In this document: positions 23,393-34,543 of the stretch, one piece after another
Numbering within the stretch: position 1 is the stretch's first letter
Layout of the letters: the number at the start of each line of letters is the position of its first letter
Assembly (NCBI RefSeq): GCF_000226095.1
Contig: NC_016477.1
Span: 868,001 to 932,000 of the forward strand
Direction of reading: 5' to 3'
Source of the DNA: Thermothelomyces thermophilus ATCC 42464
Taxonomy: Eukaryota > Ascomycota > Sordariomycetes > Sordariales > Chaetomiaceae
DNA length: 64,000 bases
Notes under the pieces: generated by a model
Database searches by the model: none
Seen by the model: the letters and a program-made list of their open reading frames with translations, nothing else
What the model was told of the DNA's origin: nothing
Position numbers and translations under genes: made by a program

Positions 23393-26300
23393 AATGTATT
23401 AAGCGTTTTAGTATTTTCTAGATTTTCTAGTGGCTCCTAAGTTAGAGTATTATATCCCTTCTATTTTATAAGTATGTTATATTGGTTTCTTCTCCCCCTT
23501 ATATTCCTAGCTATAAGGATCGCTTTTACTTTATATTCTTCTTATAGTAGTCCTTCCTAGGAAAGTTCTAATACTAGGTCTAGTTAGGAATCTAATATAT
23601 ATTATAAGGGTAATAGGTTGGATATAGTACATTTAATAAGGTTAATATAGAAGGTAGGGTAGAGGCTATAGGGAATATTTAGAGTTACTATCAGTAGCAT
23701 TAGTACTATAATTACTTTATATTTAGTGTTAACCTAGTTAAGTTTATAGCTAGGGCGGTTAGTCTTAATATTATATAGGGATAACTATATTTTATCCCTT
23801 ACCTTAAATCTCTTAGCTAGGTATCGAGAACGATTAGCGTTTTTTTACTAATACTATTATGTATATATAATGGTAGCCTAGGTCTATTTTATATCTTCTC
23901 TTAGGTAATGTAGGAAGTTAGTAGCTCTTCCTTATAGGGTTAAAGTAGGAGTGTCTAGTAGGTTAGTAAACTATATTAGGCTTATATCGTAACTATAGAA
24001 GAGGTAGCTTGTACTTATCTTAGTTATTATCAAGTTATAGTTATCAATCGCGAGCTAGTATATAAGTAGATGTTCGGGCTAGTTATACTAGGCAAAGGAA
24101 ACTATAGTCTATAAGATAGTCTATACCTTCTAATTTATATATTCTATACTTCTATCTATCTATAGATAATAGGCTGTTAATAGTAGTTACTCGATTCTAA
24201 TAGTCTTATAGAGAGTAGTCTAAAACTAGCTAAGCTAGTCTAAACCGCGATTAGTGATAATTTGTGTCGGAAATCCGTAAAACCGCCATTATACGTCCCA
24301 GAACTAGAGCGCGTACGCCTCAGCTCTTATTAAGGATATAGCTTCAAGCTAGACGTACTTTGACAGCCGGTCGGTAATCACTATAAGGTACTAGGGTAAA
24401 TTCTCGTCTCGTATAGGGAGATCGACTATAAAATTGATAGAAATCTATTTCTAGAAGCGGTTAGCGATAGGTAGGGGCTAGAGGAGTCCTTGTCGTAGTT
24501 AACGTAAAACCTTGGCCCTTCGACACGTATAATAGTTCCTTATAAACCTCCTTACGTTTAGGGATATAAAATCCTAATAGTAATCCCGTTAGAGCATTTT
24601 AAATAGCCTGTTCCTCCCTAGGTAACCTAATATAGGGGAGTTATAGATATATTAAAAAATAGTAATAGTAAATGGTTCCTACGTAGGGAGCCAAAGTCTA
24701 CCCTAGAACTAGAGAGCACCCTATACATTAAGGGAGCAGTCCATAATCTAGGTCTACGCTACATTCGCTTCCTTTAGAAATTTTTAGGCCCTATCCTATA
24801 TAGCCTAGAGTCGATATATATAATGTTCGTCCTTAATAACTCCTTCATCCTACAAGGCTACTAGCTATTTGTCTATAAAAATGGTGCTCCCCTTCGGGAG
24901 GTAGGATGCTTTAGATAACGTTAAGGAATCTGTCGTATCTATCCGGATAGTAAGGAGGAGTTATATTATACGCTATATATCTTTAAGAAAGTCTTGTTCG
25001 TAATAGGACAAGGCGTTAGGGCAGGACGCTTGTAACCTGGGTCGGTAACGGAGCTTAAAGTTAAAGAGGGAGAGTATCTTAGCCTATCGAGCTTGCCGCT
25101 TACTAATTAAACAAGGCTAGGAAAAGTATTTAAGGTTTTTATAATCGGTTAAGATCTAAAAGGGAGCTATAATACTATGAAGCTTAGCTAACTAGGCCTT
25201 TAGGCACGAGATAATTGTAAGTAACTCCTTATTATAGATTATATAGTTCCGTTTAGCTGGGGTTAGTTTTATAGAGTAGTAGGCTATAGGGTATAAGACC
25301 CTATCTTCTCCTTACTAGGATAGGCACCCTCCTAGCGCCATCCTAGAGCAATCTACCTCAAGTACTATCTCCTATTTAGGGTCCTATTATACGAGGATAG
25401 GTTCTGATATAAAGGCCGTCTTAAGGGCGTTAAAGGCCTTCTATTCCTTAGTCCCTTACTAGAATAGGGTATTCTTATAGGTTAACCGTATTAAGGGTTC
25501 CGTCAGCCCGGAAAAGTTAGGGATAAAGTCTTAGTAGAAATTAGCAAACCCTAGGAAGCTTTATACTCCCTGAACCTTCTATAGTACCTCCTACTCGCGG
25601 ATAGCAGCTAGCTTTTCAAGGTCTAGACAGACCTAGGCCTTTACCTCCATAATATAGCTAAGGTACTTAACTTCTTTCATAGTAAATGTATACTTCTTAA
25701 GATCTAGTACAAGTCCTACTTTCTATAACCTTTAAAGTATATCCCTTACTTACCTTATATAATCTTTCCTACTACCTAAAGTATAAACTAAGATATTATT
25801 AAGATATACCATTATAAAGTCTCTAAACGTTAGGCTAAGAGCGTTATTAATATATTGTTAGAAGGTTATAGGTACGCCTACAAGTCTAAAGGGATAGATA
25901 AGCTACTCGAAGAGGCTAAACTAGGTCTAAAATACTATCAAATATTTATAGCCCTCCGCGATCTAGATATAGTAAAAGGCCGCCCGGACATCTAACTTTG
26001 TAAATCACTTAGCTCCGGCTAAGGAGTAAAGCGTTTCCTTAATAAGTAGGAGGGGGTATCGATCTTGCTTTATAATCTTGTTTAGCGCTCGATAGTTAAT
26101 ATAGAACCTCTAACCTCCGTCTGCTTTCTTTACCAAGAGGACAGGGGCAGCGGCCGAAGAGGAGCTAGCTCGGATCTATCCCTTATCTAGCAAGTTAACG
26201 ACTTGCTTTCGGATTTCTAATAAATGATCCTATGGCATATTATAGAGAGGCCCCTAAGGGAGTTTAGAGATCTTTCTATCTAGGCCTTCCTTTAATTTGA

Positions 26301-27020
26301 TATAATGATTAGCTATGCCGTAATGTAAGGGAAGTCTGCTAGCTTTCTCTTTGTTAAAGAGGTTGGCAAAGTCGCGAAGTTTGTCTAGTAAGGTAACCTC
26401 TAACTCTATACTAGGCCTTAGTTAGGTGCCTCTATTTCTTATACCTTCTCTGTTAAATTGGCATCTTAATTCTAGGATAGTTATTATTTCCTAGATACTA
26501 GTAACTAGGAAGGTATTAGAAGTCTTTTTCTTCTATACCCTTTAAACTATGCCTATAAAGACTATACCTATAATTTAGGAGATTCCTATCTATCTTAACT
26601 ATAAAGAGATCTTATAGATAAGTAATCCTAGTTATGTCCCGATTTTAAGAACGCCTATATATGTATCTAGTTTAACCTCCTAGTGTTCTATCTATAGAAG
26701 ACCTAGTATAACATTATATACGAGTCCTAGGACTACGTAAAACGCGGCCTAACTCTCCTAGCCATCGATATCTATCATAACATGGGCTATCCGAATAATC
26801 TTCTAGTCTTATTATAACCTAGTTATAGTTCTAAGGGTATATATAGTAGGTAAACTAATCTACTTAATTCCGAGCTTCTAGTATATTCTCTTGCTAATAA
26901 CACTATAGTTAGAACATCTACTATCTACTTAAGCGTTTATAAAGCCGGTAAAGTTAAGGAAGATTAGAATAAGAAAAGGAGGTCTATCTATTCTTTTACT
27001 AATCTCCATAAACTCGTCTT
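23393..27020 (-). pseudogene. pol: C1 pol: protease, RT, RNase H, integrase, chromodomain
   Basis: In element order: protease near 26940-26700 with Asp-Ser-Arg-Cys (Gly to Arg at the active site), in another frame than gag, so a frameshift joins gag to pol. RT spans about 26350-25550; the YLDD box reads YLNN near 25800. RNase H is about 25450-25050. The integrase zinc finger lies about 24900-24530. The integrase core is about 24430-24000. The chromodomain ends the frame at about 23600-23393, keeping Ile-Lys-(W)-Lys-Gly-Tyr and a Trp-Glu-Pro-like block. The chromodomain in this group of elements binds methylated histone H3 and steers insertion. Many TAG/TAA stops. Confidence 0.85.
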
Positions 27021-27039
27021 CTAGGTAGTTATAGTCTTC

Positions 27040-28160
27040 TAGCCCCTTTATAAGACTTTGCTTAGGGGCTACTCTTTTCCCTGCTTGCTATCTTCTTTGT
27101 TAGATAGGTTGTCGTCTTTCTTCTAATCCTTAGCCTCTAAGGTATTAATATTAGTTCTTAGCTAATTCTACTATACCAGCTTTAAAGCAAGGGCAAAGTA
27201 ATACTTAGTAATAAAGTAACCCTTTTACCTATACCAGATATATACTCCGGCTGCCTATTAGGCTATACATATTTCTAGACTAACCTATTTCGCCTATAGG
27301 GCGTTACCCCTATATTTTCCTACCCTATCCTTATTAGGTACCTTCCTTTATAGGTTAGTATCTAATAAATTAATTCTAATTATTAATATATCTCCTTCTA
27401 TATCCTTCTCTCTCTATAGTTCGGGTACCGCCTACTACCCCTATATCTACTAATACTTGTTACCAAGCCAAAGAGCCTCAAGATTTATAGTAATCTTACG
27501 GTATTTCTCAACCGCCATTATATAATTATCCTAGGGAATTCCTCGTCCGACCACTATATATTTAAGTTTCGGAGAGAGGTATTATTATAATTTGATTAGG
27601 TATAGCTTATCACTCTAAAGGAAACCGCCTACCTTCGATAGCTTAGCCTTAAACTAAACAATAAAGGTAGCAAACAGTTCGTTATCTCTTTATCAAAGGA
27701 ATTCTAGTTCCGACAGGGCTACCATCTTCTTATAGGGGTTAGAGAAGATACTCTCGAGATATTAGAGGAACTCGGTTAGGTTATACCTAACTTTTAGGCC
27801 CATAGATTTATAGTAGGCTATAACCTGAGTCTATACCTAGCGTATAAGGTTTCCCTAGATAAAGACCTATTAGTCGTGATTAGAGCCGATAAAATCTCTA
27901 TTAGCTACAAGGACATGTTCTATCGTACTCTTCTATACTACGAAGAGTTCCTTTTTGCCGTCGAAAGGTTATCCGGTTAGGAGACGCTTCCGCTACAGCC
28001 GCTGAGCTTCAAGGGGCACCCTAGCCGACTTAGGGGTTAGGACAGGTTAGGTTTAGGATGCTTGGAGAGTGTCGATCGTCGCGTTCTGCTGTTCTACTAC
28101 TGCTTGAAGGGAGCGGACGAGCTCCTATAGTTCTGCTAAGCCTAAGGGCCTGTGTGCCAT
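27040..28160 (-). pseudogene. gag: C1 gag
   Basis: Begins at an intact ATG (28158-28160) with MAHRPLGLAELQELVRSLQ, an N-terminal coiled coil. A long helical capsid-like region follows. A zinc knuckle lies around 27220-27260 in which most Cys/His read Tyr, and the C-terminal tail is Lys/Gln-rich. The 5' LTR lies 70 bp upstream. The first 90 codons contain few stops, so RIP is lighter here. Confidence 0.8.
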
Positions 28161-28229
28161 CAAATCTGTTATGACTGCGTTGTTAATAACTCCCTTAGAG
28201 AGTTATTACCGGTAGGAAGGTAGTCAAAA

Positions 28230-28557
28230 TGTAATATACTAGCCTTATAGCTATTGTAAATAAGCGTATAATATTCTATTTGACTACCTTAAGGAGGAAA
28301 AAAAGGAAGAATATAAGAGTTATATAGAGGAGCGCCTTTTTAGTGTGTGTATATATGACCTAGGTAGGGCTTGGTTAGGCTCTAGGTTAGAAGCAGGCCC
28401 TAACCGCGCGCCTTACGAACGACCTACAAACGTCTCGTAAACTAATTATATACGCTTAGGTAGGTCGAGTAGGTCTAGTCTGTTACTAGGTAGGTCCGGT
28501 CCGTTGCCGGGCAAAGCCTAGCATTATTTAGCCCAGGTAAAGCCTAGGCCTGTAATA
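28230..28557 (-). repeat. C1 5' LTR (328 bp)
   Basis: Matches the 3' LTR of the same element and the C2 5' LTR at 46649-46977. Between this LTR and the gag ATG there is an inverted repeat (AACTCCC-TTAG-AGAGTT type, about 28190-28205). Confidence 0.88.
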
Positions 28558-29460
28558 ATATAGCTTATAAGATATTAATATATACTAAAGTAAGTTTAGG
28601 AGGTTATAGCCGTTTAGGTACTCCTTTCTTAATATAAGCCCCTTAATATTATATAGGCTTATAGTAATATCGTACTAATACTAGCTAAAGTATATCTTCC
28701 CCTAGCTATATAGCCTAGTATATAAGGGAAATAGGTAGCTAACAATCTGTTCGTTAGTCTTAAGGCTAAGACTTATAAGCTATTCTAGCCTTCTAGCTAC
28801 TACTTCCCTAGGGTAGGGAATAGGCCTAGTATACGGTTCGTTAAAGAGCTTCTAGATATTACTACTCCCTAGGTAGTTAGCGATTTCTTCCCCCGGAACC
28901 TAAGTTACAAGGAGGTACTAAAGAAAGAGCCTTAGGGTTTTAGGATCTTCTCCCGGAAGAAGTAAAGGTAGTCCTATACTTGGTTAGCTCGGCCCTCTAG
29001 TCAGAGGGAGAGGAACCGATCCTTCTCTTCTTCTTCGATCTAACTCCCTAACGTTATCCCTGTACGTATTTACCGTCGGGAGACTTACGTAGAGTCGCTT
29101 AAAACCTAGACTGCCAACATTTGGAAATAAATCGCTCGGAGGAACACTTGCCTAGCGGTGCCTAGCTATCTAACTAGGCAAGGAAGACATTTTATTTAGC
29201 GTTTTTATAAGTCGGCAATTTGTAGTTTGTAATTATTAGTTATAGAAAAGAGAAGAGAAAAGGGTTAAGTTAGGGGTATTTATGAACCTTCTAGTTCCTC
29301 CTAGACGCCTTCTTTATCTAGCTATTCTAGGCTATATTTACCGGTTTTAGTATTATCTAATGGGTAATTACGTTAGCCTCTATATAACTAGGTCATTCTT
29401 TATTATAACCCTAAGGAATAACCTTGACTTGTATTTTATCTAATGGTAATAAAGGGGTAT

Positions 29461-29480
29461 AACCTATTATATAATAGGTT
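29461..29480. promoter_or_regulatory. B3 perfect 20-bp palindrome between divergent accessory genes
   Basis: AACCTATTATATAATAGGTT is an exact palindrome. It lies between the start of the sense gene (29190, -) and the antisense frame (from about 29600, +). The B1 counterpart is at 10391-10410. Confidence 0.55.
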
Positions 29481-29599
29481 ATTCTAGCCTAGGTATACTT
29501 TCTTTAAATAGAAGTCTAATAGTTTTAGTACCCTAACTATTAAATTATTTAAAGGATAAGTATCCCCTATTCCTCCTTAAACTTCTTCTTACTTTTTTA

Positions 29600-30484
29600 C
29601 CCTTTTAACTAACTCTCGCTTATAATTGTCTTCCTCTACTTAGATAGCTAGTACTACTTCTTCCTATATTACTTCCCTTTTAAACTTATTATAAGCTCCT
29701 ATAAGCAAGTTCGACTACTATATCTACCGAAAGAGTTAAGCGCTAGAGATATAAATCCTCTGTCTAGGAAGATATAGAAATCGATAAGGATATTAAGCCT
29801 ATACTTCCCTTAATAACTAACCGGCTAGTAGATTTAACGACTACCTAGGATAATTGGTTCCTTACGCCTCCTAAGTTTGTATAGGTAGTAAGAGTAGCTT
29901 ACCTAGAAGATCCCCTAATGCCTTTAAACTATCTAGAGGTAGCCTTGATATAGTACTAATACGAACTATTCCTCTCGTACTATAGATTCTTCTTCATTAA
30001 GCACCCTAAGATATAGGTAGTCCTATATATTTGCTAGGAGCTAAACCCTAATCCTAATACTTTGGAGCAGATGTTTGGAATCCTAAGACTTGCTCCTACC
30101 TATATAGAATTCTTCTGTACCTATAAGGGAGCTCTAGCGAAGCGGTTATACCCGGTTTTCACGGAAAATAATAATAGTAGTCTATTTGGTTAGTAGATTT
30201 ATATTATAGTTACCTACTAGGCCCGAGTTCTTAGTTTGTTTATCTAGGTATTCGAAGATATATAAGAATAACTTCCTCCCTCTAGTTAGAGAAAGAGCTA
30301 ATCAGGGATATGGGAATCCGGCACCGTGCTAGGCCTATAAATAATCCTACCAAAGGTCGATAACTAAGGTTACCCCTCTAAAGAACAAGAAGCCTATCAC
30401 TATCTATACTATATAGCCATTCTATAGCTACGTTTTAATAGGTCCTATCCTAGACAGACGGTATAGAAACTGCTATTAGAGTGA
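29600..30484 (+). pseudogene. B3 antisense accessory frame (unknown protein)
   Basis: Antisense to B3 pol. The frame is coherent to TGA at 30482-30484 with breaks mostly of TAG/TAA type. It is the same frame as B1 9387-10270. A TTTAAATA box (29503-29510) and a pyrimidine-rich stretch (about 29567-29610) lie upstream. I cannot fix the start codon. No known domain; the middle part is rich in Tyr, Phe, Leu and Pro. Confidence 0.6.
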
Positions 30485-30880
30485 TGAGAAGTGCTTATAG
30501 GAAGATATAGTTAACGATAGCTCCTAAGATCCTAACCCTTGGCTTATAGGTCAGGCCAAATTTGACCTTAATAGCTAGCTAAAGAATGTCTAGCTAGTAA
30601 TATAGAAAAAGAGCTCTCTAATTTTAACGGATTTGGATAGTATAGTTAGAGATTAACGGGCAGCTTATAAATAGGATAAACGGCAATTATAGGTAGGGAA
30701 CTAGGGATTTAGGGGAAAGGGGCAAAGGTAGTAAGAAAAGGGGTAATTAGGGGTTTAGGTAATAAAGAGTAAATAGAAGCAAAATCAAACGGGGTTGACT
30801 TATACTTCTATTAATAGCTTAAAAGTTGAAATCCGGGTAGTTTCCCTCTAGTTAGTTTAACTATAAGCTCCTACTATTAC
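30485..30880. other. B3 post-integrase spacer
   Basis: Counterpart of 8991-9386 in B1: purine-rich on this strand, no coherent frame. Confidence 0.45.
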
Positions 30881-33800
30881 TATCGTTAATCTCGGGCTTT
30901 AGATCTAGTAAGTCGGTCGCTCGGTTATGGTTGCTTAGTTCGTCCGGGAGCTTCCTCTTCTACTACCACTTCTTCAAGCGCTTCTAGTAGCGAAGAACTT
31001 ACTTAGTTCTAGGGGTTCTACTTGCCTAGAAAACTATTAGATCTATCGGCTTTAAGCCAAACTCTATCCCGCTCGAAAAACTTCTTAACACGGTTCGCAA
31101 AATATAGTATCTATATAGTTATACTATCAAGAGTCTCCAGGTAGTAGGTATTCCTATTCCTAACTTCCTAGACCCGGTACAGGCTATACCACCAATACTA
31201 GAGTTTTCGAAACAAGCTTATATCAATCTACCGAATATTATTATATACTAGAATAAGATCGCCTACTTTAACTTAGGTATTCTTAGCTTTAAATTTATAG
31301 TAGTAGGCTTCGTTTTGGCGTTTAGCTATTTTTCGTCTAGCTTTGGCAACCTTTTTAGCGGTAACTTCTAGATCAAATTCTATATTAAGCAATACCTTGG
31401 TATAGAGTTCTAGTAGTCGTAGATAGGCTTCTGCTTGATTTTCCCTGTCTGGTCGGACGGCTATAAAGTCCTAGTAAAGAATTTGCTAGGTCGGGACATC
31501 ATTTTCGATTAGGCTAATAGGGTTATAGTTATAGATAAGGTTAAAGGGTAAGTAGCTATAGCTATTTCGAACGGTAGTACGATTAGTATATAGGATATAG
31601 GGAAGAAGCTATCGCCAGTTCTTTCTAGTCCCCGTAGTCATCTTTACTAAGGCAGCTATAATAGGTATATACCTAGCCTTACTAACACCGTTAGCCCTAG
31701 AGTTATAAGAAGAAATGATAATATGTTTTACCCCTAGTTCCTCTAGGATAGCTTTCGCTTCCCCTTTAAATTTAGATCCCCCATTAACGACTACGACTAT
31801 TAGGAGTCCCTAACAAAGGAGAATATTATAGTTAATAAAGTTCTTTATTACTCTAGTTAACTTGTTAGGTAGGACTTTAGCTTCTATAAATCCTAAAAGA
31901 TCGTTATACGCCTCGAGGAGGAAATAGGGCTTCTCCCTCTAGTCAGAGGGTATAAACTAGATATCTAAGTGCCATTTTGTAAATGGGATTAGAGAAGGTT
32001 CTAAATATAGATATACCTTCTTAAATCTTTTAGCATTCTATACCTAACACTCTAGGCAGGTACGAATCCACTCTACTACGTTAGCGTACATTCCCTTCTA
32101 GTAATAGTGGTTAGTAACCCTCTAGTAAGTAGCTTCTCTACCCTTATAGCCTATCTCATTATAGCAGGCTTAGAAAATTTATCGCCTTTCTTCTAGGGTG
32201 TTTACTATATGGCGAGGATTCTAGGTATCGTTTGCTAGCCAAAGGAACAGATACCCCTTATCTACTAAATATTTGAGCGCTTCCTTCTTAAATAGACGTC
32301 GCCGATAGTACGGTCAGATGGCCATAGGTTCTTCTAGAGTGGCTAGGTACTATATGATAGCTCTAGAGTGTTCGGAGTATCCTTCCTTAAGGTTTAGGTC
32401 TACAGGTTCGGGAGAATCGCTAATACGGTTAGTATAAATTTACGCGTTAACCTAATTATTAATATTCTCCTTATTTGCTTTCTCTATCTAGTTAGACAGA
32501 CTAGGAGGCTTCCGTAAAAGCCTATCGGTAATAGCATTTTTAGAACCCGGAATGTGCTTGACCTTAAAATCGAATAGCCGAATCTATACGATCTACCGTA
32601 TTATTAAGGCTCCTAGTATATCACTAGCCGCGCCGTTTAACTAGTGAACTAGGACAAAAGCGTTTGTTTCTACGATAAAGTGAATACTAAAGAGGTACTA
32701 TCGGAAACATTTTAACAGGAAAAGCAGTCTACAGAGCTCCTATTTAGTAGGGTTATATCGTTTCTCTGCCTTAGACTATATCCTACTCTTAAACTAGCAC
32801 AGGTACCTCTTTTTATCAGGGCCGACTTGTTTAATAACTCCTCCCTAACTAAAAAGACTTACATCGGTTATTAGGTATATCTAACTATACCTAAGATTAT
32901 TGAAAACAAGCGGTACAAGAACTAGGGCAGTAGTTATTTGAGTTTAGAGTTCTTTTATAGCCTACTATTAAGTAGGGCCCTATTCCTAATAGGCATTCTT
33001 CTTTATTAGGTCGTATAACAGCCGAGTAATAGTAGCGAAGTGCTTTATCTAGATTTGGTAGTAGCTAACGATCCCTAGGAAGGTATAAATATCCTTTAAA
33101 TCCGAATAGGAAGTTTACTTAAGAATTTTCGTAACTTTAACATTATTAGGCAATCGCCCTTCGGGTATATAGAGATAGCCAAGCAATACCGCTTATAGGC
33201 AGTACTACTAGGATTTCCTAGCTATAATAGTAGCTCCGGCAAGTTTAGTATTTAGGAGAACTACATTAACATTTTAGAGGTGTTTGACCATGAACTTCTA
33301 TAACCTAGGGGTAACTTCTTCCCCGTTATAATCAGACCGTAGCCCCTTTATATAGATATTATCTAGGTAAACGCAGCAGACATCCAGAATTAGATTCTAG
33401 AAGATCTAGGTCATCGCTCGTTAAAACTAGGTAATAGAGTTCGTTCTGCCTATAAAGAAGGTATATATCTAGAAGAGGCTAATAGGCATTTAAAAGGTTA
33501 TAAGGTCCTAGCTCTATTCGTCAAGGCTAACTTGGTCGTACCTAGAAAACGGGTCTAAGAGGGAGATAACTTTGCAACTACCAAAGTCCTTACTAAACTT
33601 CTCTATAGCCGGCGGCACGAATGCGTCCGATATAGTTATAGCGTTAGCTTTCTAGGCATCATTGATCAGCTAGAGACCGCCGTCCTTTTTAAGGACTAGG
33701 AACCAGTTGTTATGGTAGCTCCTATAGCTAGGCTCGATAATCCTACGCTAGATCCGCTGCTTTAGGAGGTTAATGACCTTTGGCATTAACGGCTTTAGGA

Positions 33801-34044
33801 TAGGGATGCTCTTTAATTGCTACGCCGTATAAGGGATAGTCTAGATAACCTAAGGAGGGATAATATTAGGGTAAATCTACCTATATTTAGTAAAATCCTA
33901 CGCCAGGGCGGCCTCGCGGTTCCATAGGACCTATATAAAGAGTTCCTTCTCCTAGTTAGATAGAAAGCTTTCCATAGACGTAAGTAGTATATTAAGCCGT
34001 TTGGCCGTAAGCTACGTCCTAGGCTCTAGGTCCAAAAACTATCG
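30880..34044 (-). pseudogene. pol: B3 pol: RT, RNase H, integrase
   Basis: Reverse-complement equivalent of B1 5975-8990. The RT box reads YLDN near 33355-33370. The integrase zinc finger is about 32030-32160 and its core about 31630-31980, with the Asn-Arg/Gly-type change at the second catalytic Asp. The C-terminal end lies about 30900. A2 is inserted directly upstream (at 34045), between the protease region and RT. Confidence 0.82.
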
Positions 34045-34049
34045 TATAA

Positions 34050-34477
34050 TGTCACAGAAATATATATACAGATACCGCCTAAGCCACTAGCACAAACGGG
34101 CCAATCAAGCCAAAGGAATGATAGACCAATTAGAATAGGATCACACTTAGTAAGAAATAATCCTAGCAGAGGATCACTAGCTCACGATATAAGCTAGGTA
34201 AGCTAGTATAGAGGATCACTACGACTACTAGTAATCCTAGGATTATATATATATATAGATAGTCACTTATTATAGTAGACTCTAAGAGTTTACTAGTAAT
34301 AGTAACCTATAATTATAGTACTTATACTAAGCATCGTTAACTACTATAAGAGATAACTCTAGTGTTATTATAAACCCTTTAGCTTTACTAAATCCCTTAG
34401 ACGACCTGCGCGCTTATCCTACTTTACCTACCTTCGTCTAAACCCTTTTAGAAGAAGTCTAAGTTAGGTTCGTTATA
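34050..34477 (+). repeat. A2 5' LTR
   Basis: Starts TGTCACAGAAA, ends GGTTCGTTATA (RIP change of GTCACA). A TATATATATATA box lies near 34245. Confidence 0.93.
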
Positions 34478-34543
34478 CATTGTTATTACTCCCTTTGTTT
34501 TATTATAGTTTAGAACAGAGGTGACTTCGACCTTAACATTGAC

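Larger units (their letters stand above)
21497..28557 (-). mobile_element. Ty3/gypsy chromovirus C1, complete (7061 bp)
   Basis: LTRs at 28230-28557 (5') and 21497-21829 (3'), with gag, protease, RT, RNase H, integrase and chromodomain between, plus an antisense gene before the polypurine tract. The flanking 5 bases are ATATA on both sides (21492-21496 and 28558-28562), although the repeat is of low complexity. It is inserted in the accessory gene of B3. RIP is heavy apart from GC-rich patches. Confidence 0.92.
20215..29190 (-). pseudogene. B3 sense accessory gene, split by C1
   Basis: Same gene as B1 10681-12600. The start ATG at 29190 is intact here, preceded by a C/A-rich leader. The first about 210 codons run to 28563. 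C1 (21497-28557) then interrupts, and the frame goes on from about 21491 to TAA at 20215-20217. The presence of the same frame, start context and terminal stop in two separate element copies supports it as a real gene of the family and not a chance frame. Product unknown; basic C-terminus. Confidence 0.65.
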
